This document shows, piece by piece, positions 46,812-55,261 of a stretch of 64,000 nucleotides of DNA. Below the pieces are notes generated by a model. It saw only the letters and a program-made list of their open reading frames with translations, was not told where the DNA came from and searched no databases. Source of the DNA: Shewanella sp. UCD-KL12 (lineage in GTDB: Bacteria > Pseudomonadota > Gammaproteobacteria > Enterobacterales > Shewanellaceae). The position numbers and the translations under genes were made by a program. The stretch lies in contig NZ_MPHJ01000002.1 in the NCBI RefSeq assembly GCF_001957125.1, positions 124,001 through 188,000 on the forward strand, written 5' to 3'. The first letter of the stretch is position 1. Every line of letters starts with the position of its first letter.

Positions 46812-48431
46812 ATGAAACTCGATAATTTAAATATCAACACGAGTCACGCCCAAGTACTTATGGTACAGGGAACCACGTCTGATGCTGGCAAAAGCACACT
46901 TGTTGCTGGCTTATGCCGTCTGTTTGCTCGTCAAAGCAGATGTGTCGCACCCTTTAAACCACAAAATATGGCACTCAACAGTGCTGTGACAGCCGATGGC
47001 GGCGAAATTGGTAGAGCACAGGCCCTGCAGGCCATCGCTTGTGGCTTACCTATGCATACTGATTTTAACCCTATTTTGCTAAAACCAAGTTCAGATACTG
47101 GGGCGCAAGTTATTGTGCAGGGAAAGGCATTAGATCAGATGGAGGCGAAAGCTTTTTTTGGTGAGCATGGAAAAAACGGTGAGCGAGTTCATGCTATGTC
47201 GGCGGTGCTGGACTCCTTTTCACGCTTAACTAATGCCTATGACTTAGTGCTGGTGGAGGGCGCGGGCAGCCCTGCGGAGATCAATCTACGTCAAGGCGAT
47301 ATTGCCAATATGGGCTTTGCTGAAGCGGTCGATTGCCCAGTGATTATTATCGCTGATATTGATAAAGGCGGGGTGTTTGCACACTTAGTGGGTACCTTAG
47401 CGCTCTTGTCAGAGTCTGAGCAAGCGCGGGTAAAGGGTTTTGTTATCAATCGCTTTCGCGGTGATATCTCTCTGCTTCAATCAGGTTTAGATTGGCTTGA
47501 AACTTACACTAAAAAGCCTGTTTTAGGCGTACTTCCCTATCTGCATGATCTGCATCTTGACGCTGAAGATGCGCTGATCGAATCCCCGAAAAAGAGCAAT
47601 CAGACCAAGCTGAAAGTGCTCGTTATTGTTACGCCAAGAATAAGTAACCATACCGATTTTGACCCGTTGCGGCTTAATCCACATATTGAATTTAACTATG
47701 TATCTATTCAAACCCAAGCTGAACGTCAGGCTGAGGTGGGCGTGTTGCCAGAGGCTGATCTGATCATCATACCGGGTAGCAAAAATGTCAGAGATGATTT
47801 GGCATTTATCAAAGCTCAGGGCTGGGATATAGCGATTAATAAACACCTTAGATATGGCGGTAAAGTGCTGGGGATCTGCGGGGGATATCAGATGCTTGGT
47901 ATTGCCATTGATGATCCAAATGGCGTCGAAGGCAGTACTGGCGAGAGCGAAGGCTTAGGTTTGCTGCCTTTGGTGACTGAGCTGAAAACTGAAAAAACGC
48001 TTAAGCAGGTGAGCGGAACGCTGAGTCTACTTGGTGAGGTGGCCAAGGTCAGTGGTTACGAAATTCACTGTGGTCAGTCGCTAATACTTAAAAAACCTCA
48101 TCTTCTAAACACAATGCCAGCCCAAGAGCACTCGGTTCAACCCATGCAGTTACAGTCTCTAGAAGCTGATACGCAGAGAGCTGACGGGCAATCCAAGTGT
48201 TTTTCTGACGGTCTAGTTTCTGAAGATGGTCAAGTATTTGGGACCTACCTACATGGATTATTTGATTCACCACAAGCCTGTGCTCTGATCCTTAAGTGGG
48301 CTGGATATTCACAGGTTGAACCGGTCGATATTGCGCAGATCCGTGAGCAACAACTGGACCGTTTTGCCGATCTGCTTAAGCAGCATCTCGATCTGGAAAA
48401 GATAGATAAAATATTAACAGGGGCGAGCTAG
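46812..48431 (+). CDS. cobQ: Cobyric acid synthase
   Basis: 539 residues, somewhat longer than the usual 490-510. The N-terminal ATP-binding part has [18 protein letters not shown] and [13 protein letters not shown]; the C-terminal amidotransferase part has the nucleophile Cys in [10 protein letters not shown] and TYLHGLFD. It amidates four carboxyls of the corrin ring. An insertion at about residues 425-470 (polar, Gln-rich) accounts for the extra length. Its presence suggests that incomplete corrinoids can be remodelled. Confidence 0.95.
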   Translation: MKLDNLNINTSHAQVLMVQGTTSDAGKSTLVAGLCRLFARQSRCVAPFKPQNMALNSAVTADGGEIGRAQALQAIACGLPMHTDFNPILLKPSSDTGAQVIVQGKALDQMEAKAFFGEHGKNGERVHAMSAVLDSFSRLTNAYDLVLVEGAGSPAEINLRQGDIANMGFAEAVDCPVIIIADIDKGGVFAHLVGTLALLSESEQARVKGFVINRFRGDISLLQSGLDWLETYTKKPVLGVLPYLHDLHLDAEDALIESPKKSNQTKLKVLVIVTPRISNHTDFDPLRLNPHIEFNYVSIQTQAERQAEVGVLPEADLIIIPGSKNVRDDLAFIKAQGWDIAINKHLRYGGKVLGICGGYQMLGIAIDDPNGVEGSTGESEGLGLLPLVTELKTEKTLKQVSGTLSLLGEVAKVSGYEIHCGQSLILKKPHLLNTMPAQEHSVQPMQLQSLEADTQRADGQSKCFSDGLVSEDGQVFGTYLHGLFDSPQACALILKWAGYSQVEPVDIAQIREQQLDRFADLLKQHLDLEKIDKILTGAS

Positions 48432-48508
48432 GCGTACGTGCCTTGCAGCTAAACTTGCGTTAAGTGAAGTAAATAAAGCTGGCCCTACATACAAGAAATG
48501 GAATTGAA

Positions 48509-49162
48509 ATGACTGATAATAATGAGAACTCTAGCTCAATTGATGGCGAGAAACAGATGAGCCTTGAGGAGCGTAAAGCTGAGCGTCATAAAGCGAGGCA
48601 GCAGCGAGTAAAGGAAACAGTCGATGCCAAGATAGCCGCAGCTCAAGAGGAGAAGGGGATCTTGTTGGTGCTAACAGGCAATGGCAAGGGCAAGTCTACC
48701 TCTGGGTTTGGGACGATTGCGCGCTCCGTGGGCCATGGTAAGAAAGCGGCTGTGGTTCAATTTATCAAGGGCAACTGGGATTGCGGCGAACGTACGCTAT
48801 TGGAAGGTGCTGGTGTCGACTTTCATGTCATGGGCACAGGCTTTACCTGGGAAACTCAAGATAGAGAGAAAGACACACAAGCTGCAGAAAGTGCTTGGGA
48901 AGCTGCAGAAGCCTTACTTAAAGATGAAAGCATAGATTGCCTTATGCTTGATGAGCTGACTTATATGGTGAGCTATCACTACCTAGATGTTGAGCGTGTT
49001 ATTACCGCGCTGAAAAACAGACCTAAGATGCAGCATGTGATTGTAACTGGCAGGGCATGTCATAGGGCGATTATCGAGTTGGCAGATACTGTGAGTGAAG
49101 TGCAGCCAATTAAGCATGCGTTTGATAGTGGGATAAAGGCCCAACCAGGCTTCGACTACTAA
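48509..49162 (+). CDS. cobO: Cob(I)yrinic acid a,c-diamide adenosyltransferase
   Basis: 217 residues. A charged helical N-terminus (about 15-50) is followed by the P-loop GNGKGKSTSGFG and the family blocks GNWDCGERTLL and LMLDELTYMVSYHYLD, ending in the conserved FDSGIKAQPGFDY. It adds the adenosyl group to cobalt. It is of the CobO/BtuR type and sits in the riboswitch operon. Confidence 0.95.
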   Translation: MTDNNENSSSIDGEKQMSLEERKAERHKARQQRVKETVDAKIAAAQEEKGILLVLTGNGKGKSTSGFGTIARSVGHGKKAAVVQFIKGNWDCGERTLLEGAGVDFHVMGTGFTWETQDREKDTQAAESAWEAAEALLKDESIDCLMLDELTYMVSYHYLDVERVITALKNRPKMQHVIVTGRACHRAIIELADTVSEVQPIKHAFDSGIKAQPGFDY

Positions 49163-49324
49163 ATTTCTGCCTGCTCAGAATGAGGGCGGTATTGTCATCG
49201 TGTTTCCAACCAATCACATATAAAGCATATGCTCATGCTATGGAAAAACTCGACGGCTTACCCCTCATCCAGATCAGTTTGAAATTATATTATTCCTGTT
49301 CGCTTCTGTGGAGGTATTGTCTGC

Positions 49325-49436
49325 AGAACCTAGAACCTAGAACCTAGAACCTAGAACCTAGAACCTAGAACCTAGAACCTAGAACCTAGAACCTAGAACC
49401 TAGAACCTAGAACCTAGAACCTAGAACCTAGAACCT
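49325..49436. repeat. Heptanucleotide tandem repeat (GAACCTA)n
   Basis: About 16 perfect head-to-tail copies of the 7-mer GAACCTA, ending 7 bp before the AGGA ribosome site of btuF. Perfect copies imply recent slippage, so length probably varies between strains. It lies in the btuF leader or promoter and does not change a reading frame. Confidence 0.95.
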
Positions 49437-49453
49437 GTATTTATAGGATTTAA

Positions 49454-50329
49454 ATGAAACTTTTATCAAAAATATCTGTGTTGCTATTGGCTGTTTCTAT
49501 CTGGCCAACGGCTTTTGCTGCCGATGACTCGGCCGCTTCGAATGGAGCGGGTTCTGAATCTGACGTAAAAGCGCCTGCTAAGCGTGTGATTGCCTTGTCG
49601 CCGCATTCGGTGGAGATGCTCTATGCCATCGGCGCGGGTGACACTATTTTAGCGACAACAGATCATGCTGATTATCCAGCTGCAGCGCTAGATATTCCGC
49701 GCATAGGTGGCTATCACGGTATTCAGATTGAACGTGTTATTGAGATTAACCCCGACCTTGTCGTGGTGTGGGGCAGTGGCAATAAAGCGGAGGACTTAGA
49801 GCGATTAAAAAGCTTAGGGTTTAATGTCTATAACAGCGACCCAAAAACCTTAGAGGCGGTTGCTACAACGCTTAAGGAGTTAGGTGAACTCACGGGGAAT
49901 CAGCAACAGGCAAACAAGGTTGCCACTGAGTACCTTACAGAGCTTGCCCAATTACGTCGCAGTAACTTAGCGAAACCTGAAGTTAAAGTCTTCTATCAGC
50001 TTTGGTCGACTCCCTTGATGACTGTGGCAAAGAATAGTTGGATCCAGCAGATTATATCAGTCTGTCATGGCGACAATATCTACCTCAACGCAGCTAGCGA
50101 TTATCCTCAGGTGAGTCTCGAAAGCGTGCTGTTGAAAATGCCGGAGGTGATATTGCAAAGCCAAGATAAAGGCAATATCTTAGGTGTCGACTGGAACCAG
50201 TGGCAAGAGATCCCAGCGGTAAGCAATGAGCACATCTATCAGCTTCAAGCTGATCTATTACACCGTGCAGCACCGCGTGCGCTTCTTGGCGTTGAAGCGC
50301 TTTGTGAAGCATTGGATAAAGCGAGATAG
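49454..50329 (+). CDS. btuF: Cobalamin-binding periplasmic protein
   Basis: 291 residues. A signal peptide (about 1-22, ending AFAA) is followed by a spacer of about 20 polar residues and a class III periplasmic binding fold (RVIALSPHSVEMLYAIGAGDTILATTDHADYP, then INPDLVVVWGSGN). It delivers B12 or cobinamide to BtuCD. It is the last gene of the cluster, after a heptamer repeat, and may have its own promoter within or before that repeat. Confidence 0.92.
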   Translation: MKLLSKISVLLLAVSIWPTAFAADDSAASNGAGSESDVKAPAKRVIALSPHSVEMLYAIGAGDTILATTDHADYPAAALDIPRIGGYHGIQIERVIEINPDLVVVWGSGNKAEDLERLKSLGFNVYNSDPKTLEAVATTLKELGELTGNQQQANKVATEYLTELAQLRRSNLAKPEVKVFYQLWSTPLMTVAKNSWIQQIISVCHGDNIYLNAASDYPQVSLESVLLKMPEVILQSQDKGNILGVDWNQWQEIPAVSNEHIYQLQADLLHRAAPRALLGVEALCEALDKAR

Positions 50330-50333
50330 TTTA

Positions 50334-50417
50334 AGCTACAAGCTACAAGTTACGAGTTACGAGTTACGAGTTAAGAGCTACGAGTTATGAGCTACGAGTT
50401 ATGAGTTTCGAGATATG
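50334..50417. repeat. Degenerate heptamer repeat (AGTTACG-like)
   Basis: Twelve imperfect copies of a 7-mer AGYTAYR directly after the btuF stop codon. Related words (AGCTCGAA, TTAGCTCTGTCTTGAGCT) recur at 44190-44260, 45348-45370 and 50450-50510, so the same degenerate sequence type occupies several gaps of this operon. Confidence 0.7.
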
Positions 50418-50548
50418 AGCGCTCTTACTCGACACTTTTTTAGCTTTCCTTTAGCTCGAAGCTCTGTCTTGGGGCTTACAGCTTACAGCTTTCTTAGCTC
50501 TATCTTGAACTTAAAACTAAAACTAAAACAAAAAGGATTTACTGATTT

Positions 50549-50932
50549 ATGACGACTTTACTCATCTGCTTGTTTATTGCCATGTTACTGCCTTACTTAA
50601 CAAAAGGCCCTGTAGCTGTGGCGATGGCAAAGGCTGGTGGCTATGATAATGCTCACCCTAGAGCGCAGCAGGCACAGTTAACAGGCTTTGGAGCCCGTGC
50701 CGTCGCAGGGCATCAAAATGCTTTTGAATCACTGCTTATCTTTGGCTTGGCAGTGGTGACTGTCATTGCGACAGATAAGGTCAATGACACAGTGGTCACC
50801 TTAGCGGTTATTCATGTCATCGCCCGTATCGCTTATCAGCTGCTTTATCTTATCGATAAAGGTACATTGCGCTCCCTCTCTTGGTTCGTCGCTGTGTTCT
50901 GCTCATTTGGGATATTCTTTCAAGCATTTTAA
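50549..50932 (+). CDS. MAPEG-family membrane protein
   Basis: 127 residues with four hydrophobic helices. The pattern AHPRAQQAQLTGFGARAVAGHQNAFESLLIFG and VIHVIARIAYQLLYL is typical of bacterial MAPEG proteins (membrane-associated eicosanoid/glutathione metabolism). Enzymatic activity is not established for this subgroup. It follows btuF but is separated by about 220 bp of repeats. Confidence 0.85.
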   Translation: MTTLLICLFIAMLLPYLTKGPVAVAMAKAGGYDNAHPRAQQAQLTGFGARAVAGHQNAFESLLIFGLAVVTVIATDKVNDTVVTLAVIHVIARIAYQLLYLIDKGTLRSLSWFVAVFCSFGIFFQAF

Positions 50933-50944
50933 ACGTCTCTAACA

Positions 50945-51084
50945 GTATTAGTTGCTTGTCGGATAACAAGTTGCTGAAATATCTTTTTAGTTGGGTTCAT
51001 TGGGGGGGGGAGTGCTTGATTAATTTGCTGAGTTCCAAAGCTTCATTGGTGTTTATTGCCTGCAGAATAAAGTTTACTTTGCCC
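50945..51084. repeat. Short (internally deleted) copy of the TTTACTCTGACCCCA repeat family
   Basis: The start (GCTTGTCGGATAACAAGT, TTGGGTTCATT) and the end (AAAGTTTACTTTGCCCCCAC) match the start and end of the longer copy at 53222-53636, while the hairpin-bearing middle is missing. No gene is seen here. Confidence 0.6.
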
Positions 51085-51156
51085 CCACATTTCCACATTT
51101 CCACATTTCCACATTTCCACATTTCCACATTTCCACATTTCCACATTTCCACATTT
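51085..51156. repeat. Octanucleotide tandem repeat (CCACATTT)9
   Basis: Nine perfect copies of CCACATTT. A plus-strand ORF through it encodes HFHISTFP repeats but has no credible start and is rejected as a gene. The repeat lies at the right end of the preceding repeat copy and before a strong terminator. Confidence 0.95.
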
Positions 51157-51170
51157 CTAGCGGTGAAGAT

Positions 51171-51199
51171 AAAAAGCGATCGGACTCGATCGCTTTTTT
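51171..51199. terminator. Bidirectional intrinsic terminator
   Basis: A 12-bp perfect stem AAAAAGCGATCG/CGATCGCTTTTT with a GACT loop and T-runs on both strands. It serves the LPMO gene on the minus strand and any transcript from the left. Confidence 0.92.
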
Positions 51200-51222
51200 G
51201 CGTTAATGCTCAACTCAGCAGT

Positions 51223-52653
51223 TTAATGTGCTTCATCCCAAGCATCTGAAGAGTTGCTACCTACACCAGGCTCATATTGACTGGCACTCTCACTCCAGAT
51301 GTTGCACCAACCGCTATATGGAAATGATTTACATTGGTATATCTGACCATTTTTAGGCTGTAATACCTTGGTTCCTTCCACATAAGAACCTAACCCCTCA
51401 GGGAAGCTATAGTCATACTCTCCTGAACTGGGTTCTTTGAACATCATATCGAAGTTTTCTCTCACGTAATCTCCGCCATTCTTCGGGCTACTGACAAGCT
51501 TAAGAATGTGGTGACCAGGGCTAACCTCGCTGACAGGCGTCAAAGCGAAACTGTGGCTAGAGTTGTCTTCGACAACGGCATGTTCAAAGGCCAGTGGTGC
51601 TCCGCCATGATCGTATAACGTCGCATTGACTGACATAGTATCGCCAGTGGCTTTAGCATCGAAGTTTATGGTGACTGAACCTTCAACTATCTCATAGTTC
51701 GCTTCAACTCCAGTGATTGTCACATCGTGCTCAGGTGGCAATTGATCTATTTGAACCTCGACACTGGTGATGTCACTGGATTGGCTAACAAAGATCTTAT
51801 TGGTGCCGTAAACAGGAACAAACTCAGCTTGCGCGTTGACTTGCCCCGATTGGATCTCACTTTGCTCGGCATTGATCTTAGTCGCTAATGCGTGAGACCA
51901 GAGATCGGCAGAGGTATCTTGAGTGATTTCAAGACGTGTTGCTAAGCCTGAGACTTCACTACCATTGGCAAACACGCGAGTTCTCACAACATCGCCCGTT
52001 TTCAGGTCAGTTGATGGTGTAATAGTACCGCCGTGCTTCCAACCCGTTGGGGTTTCATCATCAAAAGTAAGATCGACGACATTGTAAAAGGCGTTTGCTG
52101 TATCACCTACATCCCAAACTGCTAGCATGATCTGGTAACCGCTGCGCTGCGGAATATTACAGACATGGGATAAGGTCATTGGCGGGATCTGGTTGTTATA
52201 GTCAACTTCACAAAAAGGGACGAGATCAAAGCTATCTCGGGTGAGCGGGGCGCTTGGATTCCAGTTTTGCTTAGTCATGTAGTAATGAAACTTAGCGGTT
52301 CTGTGGTTAGCCGTAAAAGTCCAATGGATATCCATTGGGCCAGACTCAATCTCTTTTTTTACCCAGCGTAAAGGCGACTGTTCATCGAGTACCCGATAAG
52401 GGGTGCCAGCGCTAGCAATTTGCGTGTCTGCAGGCCCTGAATCTGGGAAGCCTTTTAATGCTTCCAAGCTTTGAGAGTTACCTCTTAACTCGTTGCAATT
52501 GCTGTTTTCCGGCTGCTTATCACAAAGGTAGCCTCGCGCTTCAGCGCCAGGTGTTGTGATATAACCGTGGGCGATACTCGCTGTACTGGCAAGTAAGGTA
52601 CTTGCAGTAAGGAGGCGAATGAGATTTTGATTTACTGTCATAAATACATCCAT
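51223..52653 (-). CDS. gbpA: GbpA-like lytic polysaccharide monooxygenase (AA10), chitin-binding
   Basis: 476 residues. The signal peptide ends before His29 (IAHGYI), so the mature protein starts with the copper-binding His of the histidine brace; the second His is His117 in FTANHRT. Cys pairs in the AA10 domain are visible. Middle domains (about 220-400) match the GbpA modules used for surface attachment. The C-terminus (CKSFPYSGWCNIWSESASQYEPGVGSNSSDAW, shown in part) is a chitin-binding CBM5/12-like module. It should oxidise chitin and aid adhesion. An alternative start is the ATG at 52641. Confidence 0.9.
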   Translation of the reverse strand: MDVFMTVNQNLIRLLTASTLLASTASIAHGYITTPGAEARGYLCDKQPENSNCNELRGNSQSLEALKGFPDSGPADTQIASAGTPYRVLDEQSPLRWVKKEIESGPMDIHWTFTANHRTAKFHYYMTKQNWNPSAPLTRDSFDLVPFCEVDYNNQIPPMTLSHVCNIPQRSGYQIMLAVWDVGDTANAFYNVVDLTFDDETPTGWKHGGTITPSTDLKTGDVVRTRVFANGSEVSGLATRLEITQDTSADLWSHALATKINAEQSEIQSGQVNAQAEFVPVYGTNKIFVSQSSDITSVEVQIDQLPPEHDVTITGVEANYEIVEGSVTINFDAKATGDTMSVNATLYDHGGAPLAFEHAVVEDNSSHSFALTPVSEVSPGHHILKLVSSPKNGGDYVRENFDMMFKEPSSGEYDYSFPEGLGSYVEGTKVLQPKNGQIYQCKSFPYSGWCNIWSESASQYEPGVGSNSSDAWDEAH

Positions 52654-53221
52654 TTAAATGATAGATTTGAGGACAGTCAGATTGGCCTGAAGTGATGACT
52701 TCAGTGAGTTGCAACCCCGCTATCTTGGATATGACTCGAAAGATTCATACCTTTAGATCGGAAGCTTTGCGTCCTAGTCTTTCAACTAGTTTGCCAAGTG
52801 ACTAATTTTTGCATTCTTTTATCGCAGGGCCTGAGTTTCTTTACCGTACGATTGAATGCAAGCAGAAAACTACAGTTTAAATTTAAATATTTAAAGCAAT
52901 TTTTTTACTGTGGTTACAATATGTTTCACCTGAATAAAAACTCTAAATTAGGCTTAGTTAAATTAGTTGGTGAGCTTTGTTTTTTATTCGATTGAAAATG
53001 TTATCTAGCTTGAATAAATCAGGCGTAGTAAGCGGTTACATCAATCATGAGTGGTTTATTCCTATGGTTATCAGCCACTTTAGCGTTGATAATTTGTCAT
53101 TCGCAATCTTTTTGACTGGCGATTAAAATACGTTCAAATTGTGCAACTATGCTCATTATTGTTTTTAAAGAAAGGGGATGTGAGGGGGAGTTAAGGGGAG
53201 TGCCAAACTGATTCTTGAACA
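52654..53221. other. Gene-free AT-rich stretch
   Basis: Upstream region of the LPMO gene on the minus strand. A 65-codon plus-strand frame at 52798-52995 has no ribosome site and a shadow-like composition, and is not called. No inverted repeat or operator was recognised. Confidence 0.4.
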
Positions 53222-53636
53222 AAAGTGTGCTTACTTGTCAGATAACAAGTTTCAAATATCTTTATTGGGTTCATTTGGCAGACTTGATATTTGGTTCGCT
53301 AACTGAACCATTTTACTTCAAATTTATCTATCACCTGCCGTGGGTGCTGTAAATGGATTTACGAATGTCACGTTCACAGGGATGTGAATGAGTGACCTTA
53401 AGTGCAAACACTTCTGCGACACGGCGTGAATATATCCCTATAGCCTCTACGACAGCATCCATGCTGTCGAAGGTCACTGCCGCGTTCACACCTGAGTATT
53501 CATCTCTTCGATTTAAGTGTTTTGACTTGTAGTTCATTTTTGGACAGAAATGTTTTAGCCCCGTCTTCTCAAGACGGGGCCGTGGATTAGGAAATGTATG
53601 ATAATCATATAAAGTTTACTCTGACCCCACATCCCC
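53222..53636. repeat. Long copy of the TTTACTCTGACCCCA repeat family, with covarying hairpin
   Basis: It begins with ACTTGTCAGATAACAAGT and ends with AAAGTTTACTCTGACCCCAC. On the minus strand a hairpin CGACAGCAT-GG-ATGCTGTCG (53448-53467) is followed by CTATAGGGATATATTCACG. A second perfect hairpin, GCCCCGTCTT-CTC-AAGACGGGGC, is at 53558-53580. The minus-strand ORF 53331-53537 lies inside this repeat and is judged non-genic. A related inverted copy is at 56490-56620. Confidence 0.65.
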
Positions 53637-53706
53637 TGTGCTGGCGGGCGATTTGCGCAGCAGATGGCATGACAGCCTTGGTGAGTCTGAATTTAGCAGT
53701 TTGTTA
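53637..53706 (-). other. Probable truncated integron attC site
   Basis: Read on the minus strand just after the Imm26-like gene: GCTAACAAACTGCTAAATTC, then ACTCACCAAGG, which resembles the R''-L'' half of a classic attC. The matching R' half (an AGCAG...GTTAG type end) is absent; the sequence runs into the dispersed repeat instead. The complement of the region is GC-rich (TGCTGGCGGGCG) unlike its surroundings. Confidence 0.45.
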
Positions 53707-53711
53707 GCACT

Positions 53712-54125
53712 TTACTTGAACATCGTATTGAGCACCTTTATGAGTTCTCCCGGCTTTCTCATAACTTGTTTTTCGAGACCACTAACTTGTTCTTTTGTTG
53801 CAGAGGTCATTTCTCCCTTGTGGTAAATACGGAACTTCTCGGGGTGAATGACATCTTGTATATATTTAGGTGGAGCCCACGAATCTTCTTCATTTTTAAA
53901 TGGGAGATTACCTGCTATAGGCCATTCTCCATTTACTATGCATGTATCAAATACGCCAGAATAGAAAATTATTGCCGTGTGTTCTAATACCTTAATCTCC
54001 ACTTCGGAATCAGAGACTGTATTGAAAATTCGAATTGATGCATCGTTCAAGATCTGCCCATAAGTCAGCTTAGCCTTGCTTAGCCTTATTTTTACGATAT
54101 CTCCTAGTTTATATTTCAGAGGCAA
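53712..54125 (-). CDS. Imm26-like immunity protein (integron cassette)
   Basis: 137 residues. The N-terminal block KLGDIVKIRLSKAKLTYGQIL and the central GEWPIAGNLPFKN match the pattern of immunity protein 26 (GDI...YGxVL, W.i.G..P). Such proteins protect against polymorphic or contact-dependent toxins; no toxin is adjacent. The start is a TTG ten bases after GGAG. It follows attC 2, so it is cargo of a cassette whose own attC is apparently truncated. Confidence 0.6.
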   Translation of the reverse strand: MPLKYKLGDIVKIRLSKAKLTYGQILNDASIRIFNTVSDSEVEIKVLEHTAIIFYSGVFDTCIVNGEWPIAGNLPFKNEEDSWAPPKYIQDVIHPEKFRIYHKGEMTSATKEQVSGLEKQVMRKPGELIKVLNTMFK

Positions 54126-54146
54126 TTTCTCAGTTCTCCATGGGCG

Positions 54147-54244
54147 CTAACGCCCAAATAACAGGCTAAGTAATGGTTGGCTAAAATTGTGTAGCGAAGC
54201 GAAACGTAGCCAACTGTTACGTGTCCTTGTTGATTTTTTTGTTA
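54147..54244 (-). other. Integron attC site 2
   Basis: On the minus strand it begins ATAACAAAAAAATCAAC, contains the imperfect stem GTAACAGTTGGCTA.../TAGCCAACCATTAC, and ends GGGCGTTAGCG, the R' core GTTAG. It lies directly after the stop codon of the cyclase-like gene, as cassette attCs do. The inverted-repeat arms are clear; the outer boxes are less well paired. Confidence 0.75.
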
Positions 54245-54248
54245 TATT

Positions 54249-55163
54249 TTATTTAACAACAAACTCTGAAAATTGATCATGTTTAGACAAACTAGAATTA
54301 TGGTAGTTTTTTAACCAAATAAATTTATCAATAACTTTTTCGAGTTTACTCAATTTTTCGGCACTTAAGCCTACTTTTCTTGCTTCTAATTCTGATAATT
54401 TATTCTCGATAGCTTTTGAGTGTTTATCAAAAAACATTTTTGTTTGTTCTAGAGCAAACAAATACTGAGATAAATTTCGTTGTGCTGACTCTGAGATCAT
54501 TTTTATATTAAGGTCAACTTGAGAAAGGTTATATCCCAAGTAATCAAGATGGTGTACCCCATCACTATCCAGTTGAATAATATTGTTACCACCATACATA
54601 ATGTCAGAAAGCTTCGTAATACTTTCCTTTAGTTGTTTATCTTCCAGAACTTCAGGACTAAATACAATGCGGGGATATATTGCCAAAGAACTTTCTGCTT
54701 TATATGCACTGATTAAACCCTCACCAACAGCAAAGTGATCCTTTATATAGCAATATTTAGTGGAAATACCACCTCGAAGAAATAATCCTTTTTGGGAGAA
54801 ACAGTTAAATATAACAGCCTGTAATCTCATCAAAATAATGAATAGTGCATTAGCCGAATGCATGTACTTTAATTGATTATTTTTTAGTGAGTTTACCTCT
54901 TTAGGACTAAAAGTTAATATTAATGAGTCAGAAATAAATGCATGCTGAACGTCATAGTACATATAAAGATCAAAAGATTTATCTTTCTTATATTTTTCTT
55001 TTACTTCAGGTCGATTAGAAAAATCAAGACCACCTTTGTTATCCTCCATAAAGGTGATAAATTCTTTTGCTTTAGCTTCGGAATTAATGGCACCATTAAT
55101 ATCACGATAGCCTAACATATCAACGAAAAGCGTCCATTGTACTAATTTCACACCGAGCTCCAT
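54249..55163 (-). CDS. Integron cassette protein with nucleotidyl-cyclase-like motifs
   Basis: 304 residues, no signal or membrane helix. Motifs in order: FVDMLGYRD (13-21), ISDSLILTF (77-85), LFLRGGIS (127-134), GEGLISAYKAES (147-158) and YPRIVFS (163-169). Order and spacing resemble class III nucleotidyl cyclases (first metal Asp in FxDxxG, second in the SDS loop, then xRxGIxxG and GxxVNxAxRxE). The match is by eye and the second metal site is atypical. The C-terminus (about 210-304) is a coiled helical region. A GTG at 55151 with GGAG six bases before it is an alternative start. It is AT-rich. Confidence 0.5.
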   Translation of the reverse strand: MELGVKLVQWTLFVDMLGYRDINGAINSEAKAKEFITFMEDNKGGLDFSNRPEVKEKYKKDKSFDLYMYYDVQHAFISDSLILTFSPKEVNSLKNNQLKYMHSANALFIILMRLQAVIFNCFSQKGLFLRGGISTKYCYIKDHFAVGEGLISAYKAESSLAIYPRIVFSPEVLEDKQLKESITKLSDIMYGGNNIIQLDSDGVHHLDYLGYNLSQVDLNIKMISESAQRNLSQYLFALEQTKMFFDKHSKAIENKLSELEARKVGLSAEKLSKLEKVIDKFIWLKNYHNSSLSKHDQFSEFVVK

Positions 55164-55170
55164 TTAAAAT

Positions 55171-55260
55171 ATAACGCCTCGTTAAGCGGATAAAAATGGT
55201 TGGTTAAAATCGCGCAGCGATAACCAACTGTTTTTATTCCGTTTAAACGACTTGTTATGT
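55171..55260 (-). other. Integron attC site 1
   Basis: Minus strand: CATAACAAGTCGTTTAAACG, then stem AATAAAAACAGTTGGTTA pairing with TAACCAACCATTTTTATC, ending CCGCTTAACGAGGCGTTAT. Outer boxes (ATAAC / GTTAT) and inner boxes (CGTTTAAACGG / CCGCTTAACG) pair imperfectly as in attC. It sits between the stop of one cassette gene and the start of the next. Confidence 0.85.
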
Positions 55261-55261
55261 T

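Noticed and set aside
49325..49436. CRISPR array
   Set aside because: The repeats are 7 bp with no spacers; it is a simple tandem repeat.
50881..51249. 122-codon plus-strand ORF with HFHISTFP repeats
   Set aside because: It starts inside the MAPEG gene and its repeats are only a translation of the (CCACATTT) octamer.
52798..52995. 65-codon plus-strand ORF
   Set aside because: No ribosome site, AT-rich composition and no protein-like pattern.
53331..53537. 68-codon minus-strand ORF before the cassette cluster
   Set aside because: It lies wholly inside the dispersed hairpin repeat, its shortened copy at 56490 does not preserve the frame, and it has no ribosome site.
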